Assembly: GCA_035307385.1 (NCBI GenBank)
Contig: DATGID010000079.1
Coordinates: forward strand, 193,040 to 257,039
Source of the DNA: DATBHW01 sp035307385
GTDB lineage: Bacteria > Chloroflexota > Ktedonobacteria > Ktedonobacterales > DATBGS01
Reading direction: 5' to 3'
Length of the DNA stretch: 64,000 nt
Notes under the pieces: model-generated
The model's database searches: none
What the model was told of the DNA's origin: nothing
The model's input: only the letters and a program-made list of their open reading frames with translations
Shown here: positions 1 to 7,841 of the stretch, one piece after another
Position numbering within the stretch: the stretch's first letter is position 1
Layout of the letters: each line of letters opens with the position of its first letter
Made by a program: the position numbers and the translations under genes

Positions 1-12
1 AAGCCGCCATCA

Positions 13-1140
13 TTGGAGACACCCTGGGAAATCATGCTTGATCTGTTGTCTTGTGCTCTGCCGGAGCTAGAGTCCTGGCTTGCCGAACACGGCGAGCCGC
101 GTTTTCGCGCTCGTCAGGTGTACGACTGGCTCTATCGACGGCTAGAAACCGACCCGCAGAAGATGTCGACTCTGCCGGGCAGCCTGCGTGCTACGCTAGC
201 GCAGGAGGCAACCACCGGGCAGCTTACGCTACGGCGCGAGCAAGTCTCGAAGGATGGGCGCACGCGCAAGCTGCTGCTGGCGCTGGGCGATGGCCGCCTG
301 ATCGAATCGGTGCTGATGCTTTTTCCGGCCACCGCCGAAGGGCGGGCACGCGCGACGGCCTGCATCTCGACGCAGGTTGGCTGCGCGCTGGGCTGCACCT
401 TCTGCGCGACAGGGCAGATGGGCTTTGAGCGCCACCTGACCGCTGGCGAAATCGTGGGGCAGGTGCTCTATCTTGCCCGCGAACTGCGCGATCACCCCTG
501 GATGGCCCCGGATGGGCAGGTGCTTGATCGGTTGACCAATCTGGTGCTGATGGGCATGGGCGAGCCGCTGCATAACTACGACCAGATGCTCAAGGCGGTC
601 AAGATGCTCAACAGCCCGGAGGGTTTTGGCCTGGGCGCGCGGCATATCACCATCTCGACGGTAGGGCTGGTGCCGGGGATTCTGCGCCTGAGCGAAGAGG
701 CGTTGCAGATCAATCTGGCGATTTCCTTGCACGCCCCCAATAACGAGATGCGCAGCCGCACCATGCCGGTGGCGCGCAAATACAACATGGATGAACTGCT
801 GGCAGCCTGCCGGACCTATATGCAGCGCACCAATCGCCAGGTAACCTTCGAGTATGTCTTGCTGGCGGGCGTGAACGACGCCCCAGAGCATGCCCGCGAA
901 CTGGGGCAGCGGCTGGCGGAGTTCAAGCAGTTGGCGCACGTCAACCTGATTCCGGTCAACGCCACCAGCGCCGACTATCATCCACCAACCGGCGAAGCCA
1001 TTCGTGCCTTTCGCGATGAACTGCGCCGGGCGGGCATCAGCAACAGCGTGCGCGCCGAGCGCGGTGATGACATTGCGGCAGCCTGCGGGCAATTAAAAAC
1101 CAAAGAACAGGCAAAGAAACCGGCGCTGGCGCGCGCCTGA
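13..1140 (+). CDS. rlmN: 23S rRNA (adenine-C2)-methyltransferase RlmN
   Basis: Radical-SAM methyltransferase expected to methylate A2503 of 23S rRNA and A37 of some tRNAs, in the cytoplasm. The N-terminal accessory domain (GEPRFRARQVYDWLY) is followed by the radical-SAM core with the CxxxCxxC cluster motif in GCALGCTFCATG, the SAM-binding GMGEPLHNYD, and the C-terminal DIAAACGQL carrying the cysteine that forms the methyl-transfer adduct. About 370 residues fits the family. The frame is open to the left edge of the window. TTG at 13 is the first possible start and ATG at 34 (MLDLL) is an alternative, so the true start is uncertain and could lie outside. It stands alone, convergent with rpmB. 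Confidence 0.95.
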   Translation: METPWEIMLDLLSCALPELESWLAEHGEPRFRARQVYDWLYRRLETDPQKMSTLPGSLRATLAQEATTGQLTLRREQVSKDGRTRKLLLALGDGRLIESVLMLFPATAEGRARATACISTQVGCALGCTFCATGQMGFERHLTAGEIVGQVLYLARELRDHPWMAPDGQVLDRLTNLVLMGMGEPLHNYDQMLKAVKMLNSPEGFGLGARHITISTVGLVPGILRLSEEALQINLAISLHAPNNEMRSRTMPVARKYNMDELLAACRTYMQRTNRQVTFEYVLLAGVNDAPEHARELGQRLAEFKQLAHVNLIPVNATSADYHPPTGEAIRAFRDELRRAGISNSVRAERGDDIAAACGQLKTKEQAKKPALARA

Positions 1141-1195
1141 TCTCCTCGCCTGTTCTGTTACCTGCTGATAACCGCGCTGCTGCTGGCTCGCCGTA

Positions 1196-1393
1196 TTAGC
1201 GGGCCTTGGGCACTTTGTTCATCGTGCGCAGGCAGCGTGTACAGATGTTGACGTATTGTGTAACGCCATTGATCGCCAGCCGACGATGCTGGATATTCAG
1301 CACAAATCGCCGGTTGGTATGACGTTTCGAATGACTGACATTGCTTCCGTACTGTGGCTTTCGCAAACAGACATCGCAGCGTCCGGCAGCCAT
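1196..1393 (-). CDS. rpmB: 50S ribosomal protein bL28
   Basis: Small basic ribosomal protein of 65 residues, a component of the large subunit. It begins MAAGRCDVCLRKPQYG, has SHSKRHTNRRF in the middle and NICTRCLRTM near the end. The CxxC pairs mark a zinc-binding (C+) form of bL28. ATG at 1393 is preferred over the GTG four codons upstream, because that GTG lies inside the SD run AAAGGGGGTGG and the ATG sits at the right distance from it. The gene is monocistronic, between rlmN (convergent) and the divergently transcribed Asp23 gene. Confidence 0.93.
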   Translation of the reverse strand: MAAGRCDVCLRKPQYGSNVSHSKRHTNRRFVLNIQHRRLAINGVTQYVNICTRCLRTMNKVPKAR

Positions 1394-1446
1394 ACGCTCC
1401 ACCCCCTTTACTTTCGTGGCTATTTTCCTGTATCATGCGCTTTGAA

Positions 1447-1475
1447 AGTATACCATCTCTCTGCTCGGGAGGCAA
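1447..1475 (-). promoter_or_regulatory. Likely sigma-A promoter of rpmB
   Basis: On the minus strand TTGCCT (1470-1475) is followed by a 17-base spacer and TATACT (1447-1452), about 55 bases upstream of the rpmB start. The -35 matches the consensus at 4 of 6 positions and the -10 is a good match. This is inferred from sequence only. Confidence 0.5.
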
Positions 1476-1541
1476 GAGCATCCTTGTATCTTTCTTGCAG
1501 TATATCGGCGCGATCTTCTGGTACGATGAGGTCACAAGTGT

Positions 1542-1931
1542 ATGCAACTATCAGAAACTGAGCAGACAGCAACGCCCCGGCAGCGCCGAGGCAAGATCGA
1601 GGTATCCCCGCAGGCCATCAGCACCATCGCGGGCCGCGCGGTCAGCGAATGCTATGGCGTCGTCGGCATTGCGGGCAAACGCCTGCATAATGGGATGGCC
1701 GAACTGCTGCCCGCCGAACGCTATCAACAGGGCATTGAAGTTCAGTTCAGCAACGAACAGATCATCATTGATCTCTATGTTGTGCTAGAGTATGGCCTGC
1801 GCATCTCAGAAATTGCCCACAACATCATGGGCAACGTCAAGTTCGCGGTGGAAAAGATGCTTGGTGTGCCGGTGGTGCAGGTGAATGTCAACGTGCAGGG
1901 ATTACGGGTCAGCGCGCCAGATGCCCGCTGA
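1542..1931 (+). CDS. Asp23/Gls24 family envelope stress-response protein
   Basis: A 129-residue protein of the Asp23/Gls24 (DUF322) family, small alkaline-shock proteins that in Firmicutes associate with the membrane through partners. Family features are GKIEVSPQAISTIAGRAVSECYGVVGI near the start, the central EVQFSNEQIIIDLYVVLEYG, and NIMGNVKFAVEKMLGVPVVQVNVNVQGL near the end. An SD (GATGAGGT) precedes ATG 1542. It lies directly upstream of a FakA-type gene, an arrangement repeated widely in Firmicutes and Chloroflexota (asp23/yloU next to yloV/fakA). This suggests a link to envelope or phospholipid homeostasis. The exact biochemical role of the family is unknown. Confidence 0.88.
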   Translation: MQLSETEQTATPRQRRGKIEVSPQAISTIAGRAVSECYGVVGIAGKRLHNGMAELLPAERYQQGIEVQFSNEQIIIDLYVVLEYGLRISEIAHNIMGNVKFAVEKMLGVPVVQVNVNVQGLRVSAPDAR

Positions 1932-2091
1932 CCCTTTTTTATCATGGGTCCGGTGGCAGACCAGTGCCCTGGGAAATGGCATCATCAACGCGGCAATGGC
2001 GATCATCATCAAAGGAGCATCAAGAGGGGGATCAGGAGCCAGCGCAGCCAGACTCACATCGTTATTTGCCTCCTCTCTGCAAAGGTTGGGT

Positions 2092-3774
2092 ATGGAAAAC
2101 ACAAGTCGCAGGATTACACGACCTCGCCGCATCAGCGTGTTCGACGGTCAGGATTTGAAGCAAGCCTTGTTGGCTGGTGCATCCTGGCTGGAGCAGCATC
2201 GTGAGGCCATTAACGCGCTGAATGTCTTCCCCGTTCCCGATGGGGACACCGGGACCAATATGTCGGCCACGATGCGCGCGGCGGTGAAAGAGCTTGCCGA
2301 CGCCAACGATGCCTCGGCGGCGGTCATTGCGGAAAGGTTGGCGCGTGGGGCGTTGATGGGCGCGCGCGGCAACTCTGGCGTCATCCTGTCCCAAATCCTG
2401 CGTGGTCTGGCGCAGGGATTGGAAAAAAAGACCACCTTCACCGCGCTTGATCTGGCGGGCGCGTTTCAGGAAGCGTCAAAGCTGGCCTATCGCGCCGTCA
2501 TTCGCCCCGTAGAAGGCACGATTTTGACGGTCATTCGCGAGGTCGCCGAAGCGGCCCAGCAAGGCGCGGGCCAGGGAGATGATATTGTCGCCCAGATGCA
2601 GGAGATTGTTACCGCTGCCCGGCAAGCGGTAGCCAAGACCCCCGACCTCTTGCCAACGTTGAAGCAGGCGGGTGTGGTCGACGCGGGCGGGCAGGGTCTG
2701 ACGATGCTGCTAGAGGGTATCTGGCGCTATACACGCGGCGACGTGATGCAGACTATCGTGGCCGAGGTGCCCAGGCAGCAAACCGAAGTCAAAAAGGGCC
2801 GCGTTTCGGTGGAAGAAGAGTTTGGCTACGAAGTGGTGTTTTTGCTGCACGGCCAGAATCTCGATGTCGAACATATCCGCGACACGATCACTCAGATGGG
2901 CGGCGTCTCCACGGTCGTAGCGGGCGATGCCAAGCTGCTCAAAGTGCATACCCATACGCTCACTCCTGGCAAGATTCTGGATTATGGCGTCAGCCTGGGC
3001 AGCCTGATGGATATCAATATCGAAAACCTTCAGGAACAGAGTTTGCGCTATGAGGCCGAGAGTAAGGCCGAGCACGCCGAGGATGACGGCGCTGAAGAGA
3101 GCAGCCAACGCGAGCTAGGCGAGATCGCCACCGTCGCTGTGGCCGCTGGTGACGGCTGGGTAAAGCTCTTTGAAAGCCTGGGCGTGGGCGCGATTGTGCC
3201 GGGCGGCCAGACGATGAACCCCAGCACGCAAGAGTTGCTGGAGGCGGTGCAGAAGGTTTCTTCGCCCAAAGTCATTCTGCTCCCAAACAATGGCAATGTC
3301 ATTTTGAGCGCGCGCCAGGTGCCCGACTTGACCGACAAAGAAGTCCACGTGGTGCCCACCGATACCATGGCCGAAGGCGTTTCGGCCTTGCTGGCGTTTA
3401 ACTACGAGTCAGATTTCACCAGCAACTGCGCGACCATGGACAACGCCGCCAAGCGCGTGCAGACCGCCGAGATTACGACTGCCGTGCGCTCGGTGCAGAT
3501 TGGTGGGGTGCATGTGCAGGAAGGGGATATTATCGGCCTGCTCAACGGGCGGCTTGTCGTCGCCGGAACCAATATGCAGAACATTATCCGCGATACCCTT
3601 CAGCGCATGAAGGCCGAGCAGTATGAAATCTTCACGCTGTATTATGGCGAAGAGGTGACCGCCGAACAGGCCGACGAGACAGCCAGGCAAATCAAATCCT
3701 GGTATCCCTCGCAGGAGATCGAAGTCCTCAGCGGAGGCCAGCCCTACTACGCATACATTCTCTCAGCGGAGTAA
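2092..3774 (+). CDS. fakA: FakA-like fatty acid kinase (DAK2 domain/YloV family)
   Basis: Predicted ATP-binding kinase subunit that phosphorylates fatty acids presented by a DegV/FakB partner, feeding exogenous acyl chains into phospholipid synthesis. The 560 residues match FakA/YloV. The N-terminal DAK2 (DhaL) domain carries NVFPVPDGDTGTNM (about residues 44-57), whose aspartates bind Mg-ATP. The middle and C-terminal DegV-related region includes EEEFGYEVVFLLHG and LPNNGNVILSARQV. ATG 2092 has AAAGG six bases upstream. The frame is open upstream to 1885, but those 69 codons are atypical and lack a placed SD. A DegV gene follows 35 bases downstream, which supports a FakA-FakB pair. Confidence 0.87.
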   Translation: MENTSRRITRPRRISVFDGQDLKQALLAGASWLEQHREAINALNVFPVPDGDTGTNMSATMRAAVKELADANDASAAVIAERLARGALMGARGNSGVILSQILRGLAQGLEKKTTFTALDLAGAFQEASKLAYRAVIRPVEGTILTVIREVAEAAQQGAGQGDDIVAQMQEIVTAARQAVAKTPDLLPTLKQAGVVDAGGQGLTMLLEGIWRYTRGDVMQTIVAEVPRQQTEVKKGRVSVEEEFGYEVVFLLHGQNLDVEHIRDTITQMGGVSTVVAGDAKLLKVHTHTLTPGKILDYGVSLGSLMDINIENLQEQSLRYEAESKAEHAEDDGAEESSQRELGEIATVAVAAGDGWVKLFESLGVGAIVPGGQTMNPSTQELLEAVQKVSSPKVILLPNNGNVILSARQVPDLTDKEVHVVPTDTMAEGVSALLAFNYESDFTSNCATMDNAAKRVQTAEITTAVRSVQIGGVHVQEGDIIGLLNGRLVVAGTNMQNIIRDTLQRMKAEQYEIFTLYYGEEVTAEQADETARQIKSWYPSQEIEVLSGGQPYYAYILSAE

Positions 3775-3809
3775 GAGCCGCTGTATTTTTGATTGGGGAG
3801 GTACAACCC

Positions 3810-4649
3810 GTGGCCGTCCGTGTTGTGACCGATAGCACGGCTGATCTTGCCAAAGATCAGGCGCAAGAGCTAGGCATTTGTGTAGTTCCCCTCACCGTGC
3901 AGTTTGGTGAGGAAGTCTATCGCGATGGGGTCGATTTGGGCAGCGCCGATTTTTTCGCCAAGCTGGCGACCTCGAAAGTCATGCCGACGACGGCAGCGCC
4001 TCCGGCTGGGCTGTTTGAGGAGGCGTATCGGCAATTATTCCGTGATGGCGCTGATGGCATCCTTGCCATCCTTATTTCATCTATCCTCAGCGGCACTTAT
4101 AACTCCGCAGTTGTTGGCGCGCAAGCCCTCAAAGATCAAGCCAGGCCCATCGAGGTGCTGGATTCGCGTTCAGTGAGCGGGGGCCTGGGCATCGCGGTGC
4201 TGGCTGCGGCGCGCGCGGCGGGTGAGGGCAAAAGCCTGGCTGAGTGCAAAGCCGTAGCCGAAAGCGTGCTGGCGCGCATGCACATTTACGCCGTGCTGGA
4301 TACGCTGGAGTTTTTGCAGCGCGGCGGGCGCATCGGCAGAGCGCGGCAGTTGCTGGGCACGCTCCTCAACGTCAAGCCGATGCTCACCGTCAAAGAGGGC
4401 GCGGTGCTGCCGCTGGAAAATGTGCGCACGCGCTCCAAAGCGCACGAACGCATCGCGCAGTTGTTGGAAAAGTTGGGTGAGATCGAACTGGTGGGCATTG
4501 CTGAAACGGATGAGGAGATTGGGCAGCAGTTGACGAAGGCGATTCGCGCCGTCTATGCCGGGCCAATCGAATACTTCCGGCTTGGCCCGGTGGTCGGCAC
4601 CCACACCGGCCCTGGCACCTCGGCGGTCTGCACCGTCACCAGGGCATAA
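3810..4649 (+). CDS. DegV family fatty acid-binding protein (FakB-like)
   Basis: A 279-residue DegV/FakB protein that would hold a fatty acid and present it to the kinase encoded just upstream. Recognisable elements are RVVTDSTADL at the N-terminus, TTAAPPAGLFEEAYRQL, the lipid-contacting SSILSGTYNSA, and LDTLEFLQRGGRIGRARQLLGTLLNVKPML, typical of the family. GTG 3810 is chosen because GGGGAGGT lies seven bases upstream. The upstream in-frame TTG at 3789 has no SD. A DUF2203 gene follows after 26 bases, probably in the same operon. Confidence 0.9.
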   Translation: MAVRVVTDSTADLAKDQAQELGICVVPLTVQFGEEVYRDGVDLGSADFFAKLATSKVMPTTAAPPAGLFEEAYRQLFRDGADGILAILISSILSGTYNSAVVGAQALKDQARPIEVLDSRSVSGGLGIAVLAAARAAGEGKSLAECKAVAESVLARMHIYAVLDTLEFLQRGGRIGRARQLLGTLLNVKPMLTVKEGAVLPLENVRTRSKAHERIAQLLEKLGEIELVGIAETDEEIGQQLTKAIRAVYAGPIEYFRLGPVVGTHTGPGTSAVCTVTRA

Positions 4650-4675
4650 AAACCAACGCGCAAAGGATGTGGCCT

Positions 4676-5071
4676 ATGGCGAAGTATTTCACGCGCGAAG
4701 AGGCCGAAGCGCTGCTGCCGCAGATTGAGCCGCTGCTGCTGGAACTCCAAGAGCGCCATCAGTCCTTGCAGCCGTTACGCCAGGAATTAGAAGCCCTCCA
4801 ACAGCGGATGCGCGGCAATGGGCATGGCTTGCATGACCACCTGGAACGCCTCAATCGCCAATATGCCGCGCTGCTGGAAGAGGTGAATCAATTGATTCGC
4901 CGCATTTACGCCTTTGGCTGCCAGATCAAAGACCCTGCAATGGGGCTGATCGACTTTCCTGCCCTGCGCAATGGTGAAGAAATCCTGCTGTGCTGGCGGC
5001 TGGGCGAAGAGGGCATTCACTGGTGGCACGACACCACCTCCGGCTTTGCGGGCCGCCAGCCGCTGGATTGA
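4676..5071 (+). CDS. DUF2203 domain-containing protein
   Basis: A 131-residue soluble protein of the DUF2203 family, whose function is unknown. It starts MAKYFTREEAEALLPQIEPLL, has a helical, probably coiled-coil centre (residues about 20-75), and ends with the family signature of GCQIKDPAMGLIDFPA, EEILLCWRLGEEGIHWWHD and FAGRQPL. ATG 4676 is preferred to ATG 4667 because AAAGGA is correctly spaced only from the former. Last gene of the Asp23-FakA-DegV group; no functional link to the kinase can be read from sequence. Confidence 0.85.
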   Translation: MAKYFTREEAEALLPQIEPLLLELQERHQSLQPLRQELEALQQRMRGNGHGLHDHLERLNRQYAALLEEVNQLIRRIYAFGCQIKDPAMGLIDFPALRNGEEILLCWRLGEEGIHWWHDTTSGFAGRQPLD

Positions 5072-5100
5072 CGTGCCCGCGCGCTGGCGGGTGGGCTGTA

Positions 5101-5122
5101 CTGCCAGTGTCCCTGCTGGCAG
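5101..5122. terminator. Hairpin between convergent genes
   Basis: Seven-base inverted repeat CTGCCAG/CTGGCAG with an 8-base loop, between the DUF2203 stop and the proline dehydrogenase stop. There is no T-tract, so it is a weak terminator candidate serving either strand. Confidence 0.35.
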
Positions 5123-5156
5123 GGGCGGGGCTACACGTCAGGTATAGGCAGAACGC

Positions 5157-6068
5157 TCAGCCGCGTGCCGCGTTGCTCATCACAAAGAGCAAATTGGCCG
5201 GGCGTTCGGCCATCCGGCGCGTCAGGTACGGATACCACTGTGTGCCATAGGGCACGTAGACGCGCACGTTGTAGCCCTCGTTGACAAGCTGCTTCTGAAG
5301 GTCGCGCCGAATGCCATAGAGCATCTGGAACTCGAAGCGCGTTTTGTCGATATGATTGTCGGCGGCGAACGCCCTGGCTGACTGAATCATATGCTGGTCG
5401 TGCGTCGCAATCGCCGGATACTTCCCATGCGCCAGCAGTTGGCGCATCAGTTGCTCGTAGCTGCGGTCAACATCAGCCTTGTGTGGATAAGCAATCTCCG
5501 GCGGCTCTTTGTAGGCGCCCTTGACCAGCCGCACGCGCGTTTGGCTGGCAATCAGCCGCTCAATATCCTTCGGGCTGCGATACAGACAACTCTGAATGAC
5601 CGTGCCCACCTCTTCGTAATCCTGGCGCAGCCGGGCAACCATCTCCAGCGTGCGCTCAGTATAGGCTGAGCCTTCCATATCGACGCGCACAAAAATGCCA
5701 TAACTTTTGGCACGGTCAAGCACGCGCCGCACATTTGCTTCACATATAGCATTATCGATGTCCAGCCCCAGCGCCGTGAGTTTGATAGAGATATTGGCGT
5801 TTAAGCTGGATTGTTTAATGGCATCCAGAATCAGAATATAGTCGTTGGCGGCGCTGCCTGCTTCGGCGGCGTCGCTGACGTTTTCGCCCAGATGATCGAG
5901 CGAGACGCTGAGTCCGCTCTGATTGAGCGTGCGCGTCGCTTGAAGCGCTTCTTCCAGCGTTTCCCCCGCGACAAAACGCCGCGCGCTGCCACGGGCCAGC
6001 CGATTGTGGGTGACAAAGTGGCGAATGCGTTCCTGATTGGCGAGATACAACAGCGTACCTCTTAACAT
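5157..6068 (-). CDS. Proline dehydrogenase (monofunctional PutA/PRODH)
   Basis: FAD-dependent enzyme oxidising proline to pyrroline-5-carboxylate and passing electrons to the quinone pool. The 303 residues fit the short monofunctional PRODH class. Barrel motifs visible are VSLDHLGENV, ISIKLTALGLDID, FVRVDMEGSAYTERTL, RVRLVKGAYKEPPEIA and FEFQMLYGIRRDLQ. The C-terminal YPYLTRRMAERPAN supplies the paired arginines that bind the proline carboxylate. The SD GAGGAGGA lies about seven bases before ATG 6068. No pyrroline-5-carboxylate dehydrogenase is adjacent, so the second step must be encoded elsewhere. Confidence 0.93.
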   Translation of the reverse strand: MLRGTLLYLANQERIRHFVTHNRLARGSARRFVAGETLEEALQATRTLNQSGLSVSLDHLGENVSDAAEAGSAANDYILILDAIKQSSLNANISIKLTALGLDIDNAICEANVRRVLDRAKSYGIFVRVDMEGSAYTERTLEMVARLRQDYEEVGTVIQSCLYRSPKDIERLIASQTRVRLVKGAYKEPPEIAYPHKADVDRSYEQLMRQLLAHGKYPAIATHDQHMIQSARAFAADNHIDKTRFEFQMLYGIRRDLQKQLVNEGYNVRVYVPYGTQWYPYLTRRMAERPANLLFVMSNAARG

Positions 6069-6259
6069 AGCATGTCCTCCTCGACTCTATGCCAGTTCGC
6101 AAAGGATGGGCGCAGCAACGTCGCTGCTTACTGATCGCTCCCCAAGATGCTGATCTCAGGCGAGACGGCCTCTCTTCTCATTATATCCTGTGTTGGCTTC
6201 TGCGCCAAGAGCCGTCTTGTCGTTTGCTCCATGCTGCGCGTGCCCCAGTCGGAGCATGC

Positions 6260-7624
6260 TTAATCCTGTTCTACCTGAATGTCGCCGATATTCGTCGCGC
6301 GCAGCGGCTCGACATCGGCAATGTAGACCGGATTGTTGGTGCCCTGATGCAGCAGCGTGGTAAACGCAGAGCCTTGCTGCCAATCGACAAGATACCGGCC
6401 CAGCGCCACACTGGGGAAGGTGAAGTTGCCGTTAGCGTCGGTGCGCGTCTCGTAGACATAGCCGCCTTGCACATAGCCATTCGCGCTGGTGGACCAACTG
6501 CTGGACAGGCGAATGATGACCTTCGCGTCTGCCGGACCGCTGGCGAAGATCAGCCGCCCCTTGACTGCCTGCGGCGCATCCAGCGCTTGCTGGGCTTGCT
6601 TGGCTGCTGGCGCGTTCGCATATTGCTTGATGGCCTGCTGATAGGCAGCGATGGCTTGCGTATATTGTGCCTGCTTCACCAGCGCCTGCCCCCAGGCGTA
6701 CAAATCGCCGGCCGCCGCGTTATAGGCCAGCGTGGCATACGTGCTGTCGGAGAAGAGCCTGTCGAGCGCCTGATACTGCGTCAGCGCGTCCTGAAACTGC
6801 TGGTTCGCCTGAAGCTGCTGGCCCCAGGAGTAATAGGCGGCTGGCTCGTCCTGGCTCAGTTGGGCTTCCTGGGCGGCCTGGGTGTCGGCATAGCGCGTGC
6901 GCAAGTGAGCAAACTGCTGGATAGCCTCTCCATAGCGCTGCTCCTCCACCAGTTGTTGCCCCCATGAATAGAGCGCGAGGCCGAGCGGCGCTCTGGCCTT
7001 CTGGGCCGCTGTCGTGGCGCTGTAGGTTTCGGCGGCGGCTTCCAGATGCTGGACGGCCATCGCATAATCCTGCTGAAGCAGATCGATCTGGCCCCATTCC
7101 AGATAGGAACGACCTATATCCTGTCCACTGGGGCTGTGTTCGCCGCTGAGGGCATATTCATCGATGGCGCGTTGATAGTTTCCCTGCTTTTCCAACTGCT
7201 GCCCTTGCATCACATGCAGCACCGGGGCCAGCGCCGTGCCCAGCGCGCCCAACACGAGCAGACTGGCAGCAATGATAAACCAGCGCCGCCGCGTCCACTG
7301 CTGACGCATGCGATAAAACAGCCAGATGAGCAAGCCAGCGCACAGCCCCGCAACCAGCAGCGTGATCCCCACGCGCGTGGCAATGGTTCCCCAGCTAGGG
7401 AGAGCGGTGAGCACCGCCAGGATGAGGGCGGCGCCCCCAACGATGCCGATCACCCACGGACCATACGTGAGCAGCCAGCCTGGCATGCTCTGAAAGCTGG
7501 GCCATCTAGGGCGATGCCTTCTTGGCGGCTCCGGCTCTTCACGAATGGAGAGCGGTAATGCTGGCGCTTCGTCGCTCTCCGTGGGCAGCAGCAGACCAGA
7601 ATCATAGTCAGAAGCCATATTCAT
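6260..7624 (-). CDS. Membrane-anchored TPR protein with carboxypeptidase-regulatory-like C-terminus
   Basis: Unrecognised 454-residue protein, described from its layout. A proline/arginine-rich cytoplasmic head (residues 1-55) is followed by three hydrophobic segments (about 60-80, 85-105 and 115-140). Then come several TPR-like helical repeats (NYQRAIDEYAL, DYAMAVQHLEAAAE, RYGEAIQQFAHLRT, QFQDALTQYQALDR, QYTQAIAAYQQAIKQ). The C-terminal beta domain (VKGRLIFA...RTDANGNFTFPSVALGRYLVDW) resembles carboxypeptidase regulatory-like repeats. ATG 7624 follows AGGA at about 11 bases, while the upstream TTG 7657 lacks an SD. A protein-interaction or sensory scaffold is likely; no enzymatic motif is seen. 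Confidence 0.7.
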   Translation of the reverse strand: MNMASDYDSGLLLPTESDEAPALPLSIREEPEPPRRHRPRWPSFQSMPGWLLTYGPWVIGIVGGAALILAVLTALPSWGTIATRVGITLLVAGLCAGLLIWLFYRMRQQWTRRRWFIIAASLLVLGALGTALAPVLHVMQGQQLEKQGNYQRAIDEYALSGEHSPSGQDIGRSYLEWGQIDLLQQDYAMAVQHLEAAAETYSATTAAQKARAPLGLALYSWGQQLVEEQRYGEAIQQFAHLRTRYADTQAAQEAQLSQDEPAAYYSWGQQLQANQQFQDALTQYQALDRLFSDSTYATLAYNAAAGDLYAWGQALVKQAQYTQAIAAYQQAIKQYANAPAAKQAQQALDAPQAVKGRLIFASGPADAKVIIRLSSSWSTSANGYVQGGYVYETRTDANGNFTFPSVALGRYLVDWQQGSAFTTLLHQGTNNPVYIADVEPLRATNIGDIQVEQD

Positions 7625-7782
7625 ATGCGAGGAAATCCTGTCTCTTGTAGTGCTCAATCAGACGCTTCACATGCAGACAAGAAATACCAACATTCCCCAC
7701 CGTCCGGCTCTCCAACAGCCAAAGTATAGGTGCTGAAGCAGCGCTTGTCAACCGAACGACAAGCCAGGCACCTCTTGATAAA

Positions 7783-7816
7783 AACAGGGTTCAGCGCGTG
7801 ACGGCTGAACCCTGTT
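7783..7816 (-). terminator. Rho-independent terminator of the S41 gene
   Basis: Perfect 13-base inverted repeat AACAGGGTTCAGC/GCTGAACCCTGTT with an 8-base loop, starting 26 bases beyond the S41 stop. On the minus strand it is followed by TTTTATC, as expected of an intrinsic terminator. Confidence 0.8.
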
Positions 7817-7841
7817 GTCTTGTAACCGGCAGACGAGACGG

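Noticed and set aside
1885..2091. Extending fakA upstream by 69 codons to 1885.
   Set aside because: The extension overlaps the end of the Asp23 gene, has no family similarity, and ATG 2092 has a well-placed SD.
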